Assembly: GCA_011525685.1 (NCBI GenBank)
Contig: WYBW01000062.1
Coordinates: 1-64,000 of the forward strand
Direction: 5' to 3'
Length of the DNA: 64,000 nucleotides
Source: Verrucomicrobiia bacterium
Lineage (GTDB): Bacteria; Verrucomicrobiota; Verrucomicrobiia; Limisphaerales; JADLHS01
Each line of letters starts with the position of its first letter. Positions within the stretch are counted from its first letter, which is position 1. The notes under the pieces were generated by a model, which was given only the letters and a program-made list of their open reading frames with translations, had not been told where the DNA came from and did not search any database. Below are positions 53,516-62,386 of the stretch, piece by piece. A program made the position numbers and the translations under genes.

Positions 53516-54886
53516 ATGACTTACGCTGAAGCGATTGAGTTCCTCCACCGCCTGCGCTGGTTTGGCGCGAAGCTGGGATTGGAGAACACGCTCCGGCTGG
53601 CGTCGCGCGCCGGCAATCCGCACCACCAGCTCCGTTTCATCCATGTCGCCGGCACGAACGGCAAAGGCTCGACCTGCGCGATGTTGGAGAGCATTTATCG
53701 CGCGGCGGGCTTGCGGGTGGGTTTGTTCACCTCGCCACATCTGGTTTCTTTCCGCGAGCGGCTGCAGATCAATCGGGAACTGATCAGCGAAGCGGAGGTC
53801 GTGCGACTGGTCGGGCGGATGCAGCCCTGGCTGGGCGGGTTTGCCGCCGACCATCACCCGACTTTCTTCGAGGCCGTCACGGTGATGGCCCTGAAGTATT
53901 TTGCGGAGCAGCGGTGTGACCTGGTGATTTGGGAAACCGGATTGGGCGGACGGCTCGACGCCACCAACATCGTGGCGCCGCTGGCCAGCGTGATCACGAA
54001 CGTGCAGTACGATCACCAGAAGTGGCTGGGCAGCACGCTGCCGCAAATCGCGATGGAAAAGGCGGGCATCATCAAGCCGGGCGTGCCGGTCATCACCGGT
54101 GCGGAAGAACCGCAGGCGCTGGCGGTCATCCAGGAGACGGCGATTCAGCGGCGAAGCCCGCTCACGCTGGTCACTCCCGCGCACACCCAGCACCCGCCGC
54201 TGGACGCGCTGCGGTTGCCGCTGCTGGGCTGGCATCAACGGATGAACGCCGCCGTCGCCCTGGCCACGGTGCGAGCGTTGGCCGCGCAACTGGCCGTCCG
54301 CGAGGAGGCGCTTCGCACCGGCCTGGGCCGCGTCAACTGGCCGGGCCGGTTGCAACTTGTCGAGCGGACGACGCATGGAGGGACCGGCTTCCAACCGGTT
54401 TCTTCCCCCACCAGCGGACAGGTTTCGACGGATCGGACAGGCTGGATGGCTGTCCCACTGCGCCAGCAAATTCTGTTGGATGCCGCCCACAATGCGGCCG
54501 GGGCGACGACTCTGCGAGCGGCGTTGGAGGAGCACTTTCCAGGCAGCCGCCCCGTGCTCTTGCTGGGGATCATGCAGGACAAGGATTGGGATTTGATGTG
54601 CGAGATTCTGGCGCCGCTGGCGGGCCGCATTCTTTGCGTTGCGGTCAGCAGCGAGCGCAGCGCCGACCCGGCACAACTGCGCGAGGCCTGTCGGAGGACC
54701 AATCCCGAAGTCAAAGTGGCTGTGTGTCAGACGTTGAGCGAAGCGCTGGCGCAGACCGAAGCCGAGCCGTTCCTCGTCATCGCCGGCTCGATTTATCTCA
54801 TTGGCGAAGCGATGGAACGGCTGCATCTCACCGTCAACTCTGCCGCGGACGAAAAGGCACTGAACGATTGGGGAGCGAGGCGTTGA
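53516..54886 (+). CDS. folC: Folylpolyglutamate/dihydrofolate synthase
   Basis: 456 residues from ATG 53516. P-loop HVAGTNGKGSTCAML, LFTSPHLVSFRERLQINREL, WETGLGGRLDATNI, ITNVQYDHQKWLGSTLPQIA and ILLDAAHNAAG are all family hallmarks. Adds glutamates to folates, and in bifunctional forms makes dihydrofolate. Between RLQLVERT and QQILLDAAHN about 30 extra residues (GGTGFQPVSSPTSGQ, then TGWMAVPLR) are encoded by a repeat inserted in frame at about 54372-54465. This sits just before the second ATP-site strand. Confidence 0.93.
   Translation: MTYAEAIEFLHRLRWFGAKLGLENTLRLASRAGNPHHQLRFIHVAGTNGKGSTCAMLESIYRAAGLRVGLFTSPHLVSFRERLQINRELISEAEVVRLVGRMQPWLGGFAADHHPTFFEAVTVMALKYFAEQRCDLVIWETGLGGRLDATNIVAPLASVITNVQYDHQKWLGSTLPQIAMEKAGIIKPGVPVITGAEEPQALAVIQETAIQRRSPLTLVTPAHTQHPPLDALRLPLLGWHQRMNAAVALATVRALAAQLAVREEALRTGLGRVNWPGRLQLVERTTHGGTGFQPVSSPTSGQVSTDRTGWMAVPLRQQILLDAAHNAAGATTLRAALEEHFPGSRPVLLLGIMQDKDWDLMCEILAPLAGRILCVAVSSERSADPAQLREACRRTNPEVKVAVCQTLSEALAQTEAEPFLVIAGSIYLIGEAMERLHLTVNSAADEKALNDWGARR
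54372..54465. repeat. Repeat module inserted in frame in folC
   Basis: Two hairpins in a row: ACCGGCTTCCAACCGGT (about 54382-54398) and GGACAGGCTGGATGGCTGTCC (54435-54455). The first resembles the family-B end module at 1327 (ACAGGCTTCCAGCCTGT). The encoded peptide TGFQPV is the same translation that other copies give in this frame. No clear target duplication was found. Confidence 0.65.
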
Positions 54887-55017
54887 GGACCGGGCCGCAC
54901 CCGGGCGGTGGTAATGCCGGGAGCATTTCTCCATGCGGCAGGATTTCTTGAGCGAGGTTTTCTTTGCGTGGCCGGGTGGAATCAGGCAGGCTGGCGGTTG
55001 AAAGGGTTGACTGTTTT

Positions 55018-55695
55018 ATGATCGCTGCGATTTCAGGATTGGTCGCCGGGGCGGTGCATGTGTGGTCTGGACCGGACCATTTGGCGGCTGTCGCGCCCCT
55101 GGCGGTGCGTCAGCCGCGGCGGGCGTGGCTGCCGGGGGTGCGCTGGGGCTTCGGCCACTCGGCCGGGGTCGCGGTGGTGGGGTTGCTCTCGCTCTGGTTG
55201 CGGGAAATGCTGCCGGTGGATTTGCTGTCGTCCTGGGGCGAGCGCATGGTGGGCGTGATGTTGTTTGGCATCGGCCTGTGGGCGTTGCGCAAGGCGTTCA
55301 AGGATACCGTTCACGTGCATGAACATGAGCATGATGGCGACCGGCACGTGCATTTTCACACCCACACGCACGCGGTTGCTCACGAACGGGCGGAGGCGCA
55401 CCATCACACCCATGCCGCCTTTGGCATCGGGATGCTGCACGGGCTGGCCGGCAGTTCACACTTTCTGGGTGTGCTGCCCATCCTGGCATTTCCCACGCGG
55501 ATTCAAGCGGTCATGTATCTGGCGGCCTACGCGGTCGGGACGATCGCTTCCATGGCGGCGTTCTCCTGGGTGATGGGGCGGTTGGCGGCGCGGTGGGCGC
55601 GGCGCAGTGTCAGCCTGTACCGCGGCTTGATGACTTGTTGCGCCGGGACGGCCATGGCGGTTGGCGTCTTCTGGCTCGTGACCGGCTTCCGTTGA
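55018..55695 (+). CDS. NicO/UreH-like membrane transporter
   Basis: 225 residues from ATG 55018. About six membrane helices; first helix ISGLVAGAVHVWSGPDHLAA carries the HxxxxDH metal motif, with GFGHSAGVAVV in the next. A cytoplasmic His-rich loop (HVHEHEHDGDRHVHFHTHTH) follows, then GIGMLHGLAGSSHFLGVLP. Ni2+/Co2+ transporter families have these features, so divalent metal transport or metallochaperone-linked export is likely. Direction and metal are not known. No urease or hydrogenase genes are nearby. Confidence 0.82.
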   Translation: MIAAISGLVAGAVHVWSGPDHLAAVAPLAVRQPRRAWLPGVRWGFGHSAGVAVVGLLSLWLREMLPVDLLSSWGERMVGVMLFGIGLWALRKAFKDTVHVHEHEHDGDRHVHFHTHTHAVAHERAEAHHHTHAAFGIGMLHGLAGSSHFLGVLPILAFPTRIQAVMYLAAYAVGTIASMAAFSWVMGRLAARWARRSVSLYRGLMTCCAGTAMAVGVFWLVTGFR

Positions 55696-55825
55696 GACGG
55701 GCCTGAACCGTGGTTTACGCGGGGCACGTTCCGGGGAGGGGCATCCGAGCCTTGCAACCGTTGGGCGCGGGACTAACATCCCGGGCCGTGGTCACGATGC
55801 AACGAATCACTCCAGACCCGAATTC

Positions 55826-56824
55826 ATGATCCGCTCGCTGGCTTTCACCACCCAGGGCCGGTTGCACAGCCGGGACATCGAGATGTTCCTGATGCCCACC
55901 CTGCTCAACGATACGAACCTGTTTCTCTGGATTGACCTGGAGAATCCCACGCCGGAGGAAACCAAGTTTGTGCTCGAAGACCTGTTCCGTTTTCATCCGC
56001 TATCCGTCGAAGACTGCGTGATGATCAGCCCCTCGCCCAAGGTGGAGGAATACCAGCCCAAGGAGGAGGACAAGTTTGCGCCCTACCTCTTCATGGTCAT
56101 TCACGCGGTGGATTACAGCCGGAAGGACGGCGTGTTCGCCACCAACGAGCTGAATTTTTTCCTCGGCAAGAATTTTCTCGTCACCTATCACGAAGGGCCG
56201 TTGCGCAGTGTTTCGCTGACCGAAGAGCGCGCGGTCAAAGGGACCATGCACATCGCCCGGGCGCCGGACCGCGTTGCCTACAACCTGCTGGATGCCATCG
56301 TGGACAATTACAAGCCGGCGCTGGAGGAACTCTCGCTGGAAATCGCCGAACTCGAACACGAGGCGCTGCAAAGCCCGACAAAGAAGACGCTGGGGCGCAT
56401 TTTGCAGGTGAAGAAGGAAGTCGTGCATTTGCGCCAGATCATCGGCCCGCAACGCGAAGTGCTGGCCCGGTTCGCGCGCGGCGAGTTCAAACTCATCCGC
56501 GCGCATCTCGTGCCGTATTACCGGGACGTTTACGACGCGCTCTTCCACATTTCCGAACGCGCCCAAAGCTACATGGACTCGCTCACCGGGATTCTTCAGG
56601 TCTATCTGAACATGTCCTCCAACCAGACGGGCGAAGTGATCAAGCTGCTCACCCTGTTCACGATCATCACCACGCCGATGATGCTGATCGGCACCTGGTA
56701 CGGCATGAACTTTGAAGCCATGCCCGAACTGAAGTGGAGCTACAGTTACGCGGGGGTCGCGGTGCTCACCGTCGCCCTCACCGCCGGAGCGTATTGGTAC
56801 TTCCGCAAGAAAAAGTGGTTTTGA
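55826..56824 (+). CDS. corA: CorA-family magnesium/divalent-cation transporter
   Basis: 332 residues. Large cytoplasmic N-terminal domain (FLWIDLENPTPEETKFVLED, HPLSVEDCVM), a long coiled helix (PALEELSLEIAELEHEALQS), then two C-terminal membrane helices. The signature GMN lies at the end of the first (GTWYGMNFEAMPELKWSYSY) and the second is GVAVLTVALTAGAYWYF, ending KKKWF. Forms pentameric Mg2+/Co2+ channels. The next gene starts 24 bases later, so co-transcription is likely. Confidence 0.95.
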   Translation: MIRSLAFTTQGRLHSRDIEMFLMPTLLNDTNLFLWIDLENPTPEETKFVLEDLFRFHPLSVEDCVMISPSPKVEEYQPKEEDKFAPYLFMVIHAVDYSRKDGVFATNELNFFLGKNFLVTYHEGPLRSVSLTEERAVKGTMHIARAPDRVAYNLLDAIVDNYKPALEELSLEIAELEHEALQSPTKKTLGRILQVKKEVVHLRQIIGPQREVLARFARGEFKLIRAHLVPYYRDVYDALFHISERAQSYMDSLTGILQVYLNMSSNQTGEVIKLLTLFTIITTPMMLIGTWYGMNFEAMPELKWSYSYAGVAVLTVALTAGAYWYFRKKKWF

Positions 56825-56848
56825 TTCTTCCGCGCTTGTCGTCTGCCC

Positions 56849-58102
56849 ATGCCCAAATCCAGTTTTCTCGACAAGGTCCTTGATCGCATCGGCCGGCTCG
56901 ACACCGAGGGGCTCCAGACCGTGGTGCAGCGGCTCGCCCGCGAGCGAAGCTTTCTCGAAACGCTCTTCAATGCCATCGAGGACGGCGTGCTGGTGGTGGA
57001 CGAGCGCGGGCGCGTCATCTATTTCAATCAGGCGGTCACGCGCCTGCTCGGCGTCCAGCCCGGGGCGGAAGACGAGCACATCAGCCACATCTTGCCGGAG
57101 GTGGACTGGGAGCTCCTTTCCCGTTTTGACAGCGATGGCGGGCGGCGCGTGACCCGTCATGAGTTCGAGGTGCAGTATCCGCGTCCGCGCTTCCTGCGGC
57201 TCTACGCGGCCCCGCTGGACGGCGAGGCCGCTGGCAAGGCCGGAGTGGCGCTGATCCTCCATGATGCGACCGAGGCGCGGCAGAAGACCTTTGAAGCCAT
57301 TGAAAGCGAGCGTGTCCAGGCCCTGACGTTGCTGGCCGCCAGCGTGGCGCATGAGATTGGCAACCCGCTCAACGCGCTCCACATTCATCTCCAGCTCATG
57401 GAGCGTGAGGTGAAGAAACTGCGCGCCGCCGCCGGCGCTGCCGGCGCGGGCCGGGTCAAACTGCGCCCGCGTTCGCAGGTGCTGGCCTCCGAGGCCGAGG
57501 CCGGCGAAAGCGCCTCCCGGCTGGAGCAATTCCTCGAGGTCGCGAAAGGCGAAATCAACCGGCTCGATTACATCGTCACCCAGTTCCTGCACGCCATCCG
57601 CCCGGCGCCGCCCCAGTTGAAGCTCGCGTCGCTCAACGACGTGGCCGAAAAGACCCTTGCGCTGTTGCGGCCGGAACTCGACAACCGCGGGCTCACCGTC
57701 CGGATGCGGCTGGCGCGCCGCCTGGCGCTCTCGCGGATTGACCCCACGCAAATCCAGCAGGTGCTCGTCAACCTCATTAAAAACGCCATGCACGCCATGA
57801 CCCGAGGGGGCACGCTGACGATCCAGACCGGCGAAACCAGCGACGGCGTTTGGGTGAGCGTGAGCGACACCGGCGGGGGAATTCCACAGGAACAAATCAA
57901 CCGGATCTTCGAGCCGTTTTACACCACGAAGAAGAAGGGCACGGGCCTCGGATTGATGATTGTGCAACGCATCGTTCGCGCGCACGAGGGCCGCATCGAA
58001 CTGGAAAGCCACGTTGGCCGCGGCACCTCGTTTCGCATCTGGCTGCCCCTGCACGAGCGCAAGCCGCGCCTGCTGAAAGCCCCGACTCCCGGCGGAACCT
58101 GA
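56849..58102 (+). CDS. PAS-domain histidine kinase (NtrB-like)
   Basis: 417 residues, no membrane helix. A coiled N-terminal segment leads to a PAS domain (about 32-145, LFNAIEDGVLVVDERGRVIY), then H-box LLAASVAHEIGNPLNALHIH. The dimerisation region is enlarged with an Ala/Gly-rich stretch (RAAAGAAGAGRVKLRPRS). N-box IQQVLVNLIKNAMHAM, G1 VSDTGGGIP, F-box FEPFYTTKKKGTGLGLMIVQ. Cytoplasmic sensing; no partner regulator adjacent except the NarL-type one 1.7 kb on, which normally pairs with another kinase class. Confidence 0.9.
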   Translation: MPKSSFLDKVLDRIGRLDTEGLQTVVQRLARERSFLETLFNAIEDGVLVVDERGRVIYFNQAVTRLLGVQPGAEDEHISHILPEVDWELLSRFDSDGGRRVTRHEFEVQYPRPRFLRLYAAPLDGEAAGKAGVALILHDATEARQKTFEAIESERVQALTLLAASVAHEIGNPLNALHIHLQLMEREVKKLRAAAGAAGAGRVKLRPRSQVLASEAEAGESASRLEQFLEVAKGEINRLDYIVTQFLHAIRPAPPQLKLASLNDVAEKTLALLRPELDNRGLTVRMRLARRLALSRIDPTQIQQVLVNLIKNAMHAMTRGGTLTIQTGETSDGVWVSVSDTGGGIPQEQINRIFEPFYTTKKKGTGLGLMIVQRIVRAHEGRIELESHVGRGTSFRIWLPLHERKPRLLKAPTPGGT

Positions 58103-58162
58103 AACGACGGACGGATCAAATCCAAGTCCAATCTGGTTCGCGCGCCAAGCCTCGAAAGCCGC

Positions 58163-58354
58163 TTACCCGTTCAACAGCCGGACCAGTTCCGTGCGGATGT
58201 GGTCCAGCCGCCGCTGGTCGGTTTCCTTCTTCTCCGCCAGGAGGCGGGCGATGTCCGGGTTGGATTTGAGATGCGCGGTTGCATCCGCGCGGGATTGCTG
58301 GACTTTCAAGTCCACCATCTCTTCGATCAGCTTTACAATGTTCTCAGCATTCAT
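58163..58354 (-). CDS. Small hypothetical coiled-coil protein
   Basis: 63 residues, highly charged and helical (MNAENIVKLIEEMVDLKVQQ ... LLAEKKETDQRRLDHIRTEL). No cysteine, no signal peptide. Amino-acid composition is protein-like, and there is no larger competing gene on the other strand, so it is probably real. Family not recognised. The convergent gap to the kinase gene is only 60 bases. Confidence 0.6.
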   Translation of the reverse strand: MNAENIVKLIEEMVDLKVQQSRADATAHLKSNPDIARLLAEKKETDQRRLDHIRTELVRLLNG

Positions 58355-58630
58355 AGGTCGGCGATGTCTAAGGTATTCAAGTGTCTCGTAGCCACTGCCT
58401 CAATCGCTCGCGTGAGCGGATCGTGGCTTGCCCGGAAGATTAGCAGGTTGGGTTCCGCGCGGCAGTTCTTTCTGGGTTCGATTCCTTGAAATTCAACAGA
58501 TTTGCGTCAAGGCCTGGTGGCGGCGGGAGGGCTTGCCGGGAGTTGGATTGAACACCGGCGGCTTATGGTTTTCTCCAAGCCAACGCGCGATGGACAACGA
58601 GGCGTCGGCCGCTATTCTCTCCGGGCTTTT

Positions 58631-59716
58631 ATGGCAGACTCTTTGAAAGAAACGTCGCCGGCGTCACCGGCTGAACTGGGTTATACGATGCCGGCGGAAT
58701 GGGAGCGACACGAGGCCACCTGGCTGGGATGGCCGCACAATGCCACCGACTGGCCCGGCAAGCTGGACACCATCCGTTGGGTTTATGGCGAGATGGTGCG
58801 AAAAATCTCGCCCGGCGAGCTCGTCCGCTTGCTGGTCCGGCACAAGAACGAGGAAAAGCTCGCGCGGCATTATCTCCAACGCGCCGGCTGCGAGCTGAAG
58901 CGGGTTCAGTTCGTCATGCATCCCACCAATCGCGGCTGGACGCGCGATACCGGACCGATTTTTGTCCGGCGAACCCGACCCCGCGCGGAAACTGCGATTG
59001 TCCATTTCCATTTCAACGCGTGGGCGAAATATCCGGACTGGCGGAAGGATCGCCTGGTGCCGGAAACCGCCGCGCGCCTTCTACGCAAGCGATTGTTTCG
59101 CGCCGAACACGAGGGTCGGCCGTTCGTGCTGGAGGGCGGCGGCATCGAGGTGAACGGCCGCGGCACGCTGCTGACCACGGAGGAGTGTTATCTCGATCCC
59201 AAGGTGCAGGTGCGCAATCCGGGCCTGGGCCGAAAGGAGTTTGAATCCACCGTTCGGCGTTATCTGGGAGTCAAGAACGTGCTCTGGCTGCGCAACGGCC
59301 CCGTGGGCGACGACACCCACGGCCACATTGACGACATCTGCCGGTTTGTGAATTCCCGAACCCTCGTGCTCATCCGGGAAACCAACCGGCGGGACATCAA
59401 TTACCGGCCGCTGGCGGAGAATTGGGAGCGCATCCGCGATTTGCGGCTCGAGGACGGCTCGAAACCCGAGGTGATTCCGCTGCCCATGCCAGCGCCGCTC
59501 CACTTCGCCGGCGACCGGCTGCCGGCGAGCTATGCCAATTTTTACATCAGCAACGCGGCCGTCATCGTGCCGACGTTCAACGATCCGATGGATCGCGTCG
59601 CCTTGGGAATCCTGGGCGAGTTGTTCACCGACCGGCCGGTGGTGGGGATTCACGCGGTGGACCTGGTGCTGGGCTTCGGCTCGCTGCACTGTCTGACCCA
59701 GCAACAACCGCGTTGA
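58631..59716 (+). CDS. aguA: Agmatine deiminase (peptidyl-arginine deiminase family)
   Basis: 361 residues from ATG 58631. It converts agmatine to N-carbamoylputrescine and ammonia. Pattern: MPAEWERHEATWLGWPHNA, TRDTGPIFVRR (Asp), VLEGGGIEVNGRGTLLTTEE, GDDTHGHIDDICRFV (catalytic His/Asp), and the nucleophile Cys in LHCLTQQ at the very end. The usual GGGNIHC around the Cys reads LGFGSLHC here, a modest variation. With the decarboxylase at 32421 it suggests putrescine synthesis. Confidence 0.92.
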   Translation: MADSLKETSPASPAELGYTMPAEWERHEATWLGWPHNATDWPGKLDTIRWVYGEMVRKISPGELVRLLVRHKNEEKLARHYLQRAGCELKRVQFVMHPTNRGWTRDTGPIFVRRTRPRAETAIVHFHFNAWAKYPDWRKDRLVPETAARLLRKRLFRAEHEGRPFVLEGGGIEVNGRGTLLTTEECYLDPKVQVRNPGLGRKEFESTVRRYLGVKNVLWLRNGPVGDDTHGHIDDICRFVNSRTLVLIRETNRRDINYRPLAENWERIRDLRLEDGSKPEVIPLPMPAPLHFAGDRLPASYANFYISNAAVIVPTFNDPMDRVALGILGELFTDRPVVGIHAVDLVLGFGSLHCLTQQQPR

Positions 59717-59745
59717 GCCGACTGTGTTTTCCGTAATGCCCATGC

Positions 59746-59774
59746 TTGCTTAAAGCGGATGCCGGTGGTATTAA
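59746..59774 (+). promoter_or_regulatory. Candidate sigma-70-type promoter for the NarL-type regulator
   Basis: TTGCTT (59746-59751), 17 bases, TATTAA (59769-59774), 45 bases before the ATG at 59820. Sequence match only. Confidence 0.45.
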
Positions 59775-59819
59775 CAGCCCGGCGATGCGCGCTGCCATGC
59801 GGCCGCTGCCTGTCTCAGA

Positions 59820-60506
59820 ATGAGCGCAACGAAGAAATCTAAAATCAAGGTCCTGATCGTGGATGATCATCCGGTCGTGCGAAAAGGCCTGTGGTCCTGC
59901 CTCTCCTCCAAGGACAATCTCAAAATCGTCGGCGAAGCCGTGGACGGCGACGATGCCCTCCGCAAAGTGAAGGAACTCTTGCCGGACGTCGTGTTGATGG
60001 ACCTGCACATGCCCAAGCGGGACGGTCTGGAAGTGACCGAGGTGCTGCGGAAGGAAGCGCCCCAGGTCAAGGTCCTGATCCTTTCCATCCAAGGCACGCG
60101 CGACTCGGTCTTGCGCATCATCAAGGCGGGTGCGCGCGGTTACGTGCTCAAGGACGCCCCGCCCGACGATCTGGTGCGCGCCATCCAGTCCGTTCAGGCG
60201 GGCGAGGCTTTTTTCAGCCCGCCGGTGGCTCAGATTGCCCTCAACCAATACGTCACCGAATCCGATCAGGGCGATCCGCTGGCCAAGTTGAGCGAGCGCG
60301 AGCGCGAAGTGCTGGGCCTCATCGCCGAGGGCAAGAGCAACAAGGAAATCGCCATGCATCTCGGCATCGGCGTTCGGACCACCGAAACGCACCGCGAGCG
60401 CATCATGCGCAAGCTGGACATCCACAGTGTGGCGGGTCTGACGAAGTTTGCCATCGCCTCGGGCCTCATCTCGCTGGAGGACAATTCCAAGCGTCTGGGC
60501 AAGTAA
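59820..60506 (+). CDS. NarL/FixJ-family response regulator
   Basis: 228 residues. Receiver: LIVDDHPVVRKGL, phospho-acceptor in VLMDLHMPKRDG, LILSIQG, YVLKDAPPDDL. LuxR-type helix-turn-helix: LSEREREVLGLIAEGKSNKE, then IAMHLGIGVRTTETHRERIM and KLDIHSVAGLTKFAI. No kinase of the matching HisKA_3 type lies in the window, so it is an orphan here. Confidence 0.92.
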   Translation: MSATKKSKIKVLIVDDHPVVRKGLWSCLSSKDNLKIVGEAVDGDDALRKVKELLPDVVLMDLHMPKRDGLEVTEVLRKEAPQVKVLILSIQGTRDSVLRIIKAGARGYVLKDAPPDDLVRAIQSVQAGEAFFSPPVAQIALNQYVTESDQGDPLAKLSEREREVLGLIAEGKSNKEIAMHLGIGVRTTETHRERIMRKLDIHSVAGLTKFAIASGLISLEDNSKRLGK

Positions 60507-60531
60507 GCCGTCAACGAGCCACCCCTCGCCA

Positions 60532-61581
60532 TCACAGCCCCAGCTCGCTCAGGACCCGGTAGTAAATCCAGTGTCCGAAATCGTTCGGATGGTTGATGTT
60601 GTTGCCGAGCAAGTCCTCCGGTTTCTTGCGTGCCGCCATTGCCTGCCAGTTGTTGAAGACATCCGCGTAAGCGCAACTCGTCTCCCGCGCCACGCGTTCC
60701 GTGGCCGCGGCGTAGTCCTGCATCCGGTGCGAGCCAAACTTCCAGTGCGGGTTCGGCGGAAACGCGGAGAACAGGACAATTTCCGCCGGCGTCCCGGCGC
60801 GGATGCGGCTGATCATCTGCCGGAGATTCTGCTCGAATTGCGGAATCGGCACTCCGCCTTTGTTGTGGTCGTTCATGCCGAAGCCGATCAGGACGAGGTC
60901 CGGTTGGTGATCGAGCACCTTGGCCTGCAGCCGTTGCAAACCTTGCACAGTGGAATCGCCGCCCGTCGCGCCGTTGACGACCGCCACGTGAGCGCGCGGA
61001 TATTTCCGCTGCAACTCGTCCGCCCACCGCCGCCAGAAGATCAGCTCCGGTTGGGTTGCGTCACCACCCGCTGTGATGCTGTCGCCAAACGCCACGATTT
61101 TCACCAGCTCGCCTCCCACCAGTTTCGTCCGCGTCCGCTTCAGCAGGTGGACTTGTGACGGCTGTTCGGGCCAGCGAACAGATTTACGAAAGGAATAATC
61201 CGCAAAGGCGAAGAAGCGGGTGTTGCCGAAACCGGGAAAGCGCGAATGATCGAAGTCCGTCTGCCCGTAAAGCACGTTGGTGCTGAAATCGGGGATGTGC
61301 GAACCCGCGATGCGTCGCAGCGTGCCCGTCGCCGGGTCGGCGACAAAATCCCGCCCGGCGATGTATTCAATCGTTTCCGGCCCGACCAGATAGGTGCTGC
61401 GCAAGCGCAAAGGCTCACCGGCCGCCGGCAGACGCGCCAGCGTCGCGGGCGCTTCGCCCACAAACACCAGGGACTCCCCGACCTGTCGGCTCAACTGCGT
61501 GGCGCTGTGCGTCGCGCATCCGGTCAACGCGCCAAGGCTCGCCGCGGCCACCAAATTCCAGAACGCCCAACCCCGGTTCAT
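60532..61581 (-). CDS. SGNH/GDSL-hydrolase lipoprotein
   Basis: 349 residues. Lipoprotein signal LVAAASLGALTGCATHS. An N-terminal domain of about 150 residues is of unknown type. The SGNH hydrolase follows: block I IVAFGDSITAGGD (Ser), block II VVNGATGGDSTVQGL (Gly), block III LIGFGMNDHNKG (Asn), block V NNINHPNDFGHWIY (Asp/His). Likely an esterase or carbohydrate deacetylase at the membrane. Convergent with the regulator and divergent from bioD. Confidence 0.88.
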   Translation of the reverse strand: MNRGWAFWNLVAAASLGALTGCATHSATQLSRQVGESLVFVGEAPATLARLPAAGEPLRLRSTYLVGPETIEYIAGRDFVADPATGTLRRIAGSHIPDFSTNVLYGQTDFDHSRFPGFGNTRFFAFADYSFRKSVRWPEQPSQVHLLKRTRTKLVGGELVKIVAFGDSITAGGDATQPELIFWRRWADELQRKYPRAHVAVVNGATGGDSTVQGLQRLQAKVLDHQPDLVLIGFGMNDHNKGGVPIPQFEQNLRQMISRIRAGTPAEIVLFSAFPPNPHWKFGSHRMQDYAAATERVARETSCAYADVFNNWQAMAARKKPEDLLGNNINHPNDFGHWIYYRVLSELGL

Positions 61582-61690
61582 GCCCGGGAGCTTTGCCCGA
61601 CAACGGCAGATGAGTCAACCCGGCTTCCTCGGCCCCGCGCCGCGAGGTGCATCTTTACACCTCATGGGTCCAAGCCCATTCTCCGCGGCG

Positions 61691-62374
61691 ATGGCCAGGC
61701 GCGTTTACTTCATCACCGGTACGGACACCGGCGTTGGCAAGACGGTGTTCGCCGCGTTGCTGACCCGGGCGCTTCGCGAGCGGGGTGACCGGGTCGCGGC
61801 GCTCAAACCCATTTGTTCGGGCGGACGAGGCGATGCCCGGCGGCTGCGCGAGGCGATGGGAAAAGGGTTGTCCCTCGACGAAGTGAATCCGTGGCACTTT
61901 CGCGCGCCGTTGTCCCCGCTGCTGACGGCGCGGCTGGAACATCGGCGCGTCACCCGCGCGCAGGTGATGGCGCATACCCGCGCAACAGCCGGGCGGTTTG
62001 AGTGGGTCGTGGTCGAGGGCGCGGGCGGCTTGTTAAGCCCGATGGGCGAAGGTTTCGACTCGCGCGATCTCATCGTGGCACTCAGGGCGATCCCCATCGT
62101 GGTTTGCCCAAACCGGCTCGGGGCGGTGAATCAGATTCTCCTGGTGCTGACGGCCTTGCCCAAGAGCATCGCGAATCTGGCACAAATCATCTTGATGAAC
62201 CCGCCGCGGCCGAGTGTGGCGTCCCGTACCAATCTTGAACTGATGGCGGAGTTTTTGTCGGAGGCGCGGGTTCACACCTTGGACTGGCTGGGCAAAAACC
62301 CATTCAGCGCGCTCGTGGGCAGGCGGCCGTCAGTCCGCAAGACTCTCGATGGGGTGGTGGCGTCCAGCTTGTGA
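61691..62374 (+). CDS. bioD: Dethiobiotin synthase
   Basis: 227 residues from ATG 61691; ATG 61664 would add 9. P-loop VYFITGTDTGVGKTVFAALL is diagnostic. LKPICSGGRGDARRL, VVVEGAGGLLSPMGEGF (the family EGAGG) and VVCPNRLGAVNQILL follow. Makes dethiobiotin from diaminopelargonate, CO2 and ATP. No other bio genes are seen here. GDAR replaces the more common substrate-site sequence, a mild difference. Confidence 0.92.
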   Translation: MARRVYFITGTDTGVGKTVFAALLTRALRERGDRVAALKPICSGGRGDARRLREAMGKGLSLDEVNPWHFRAPLSPLLTARLEHRRVTRAQVMAHTRATAGRFEWVVVEGAGGLLSPMGEGFDSRDLIVALRAIPIVVCPNRLGAVNQILLVLTALPKSIANLAQIILMNPPRPSVASRTNLELMAEFLSEARVHTLDWLGKNPFSALVGRRPSVRKTLDGVVASSL

Positions 62375-62386
62375 CCAACGCCGGCA

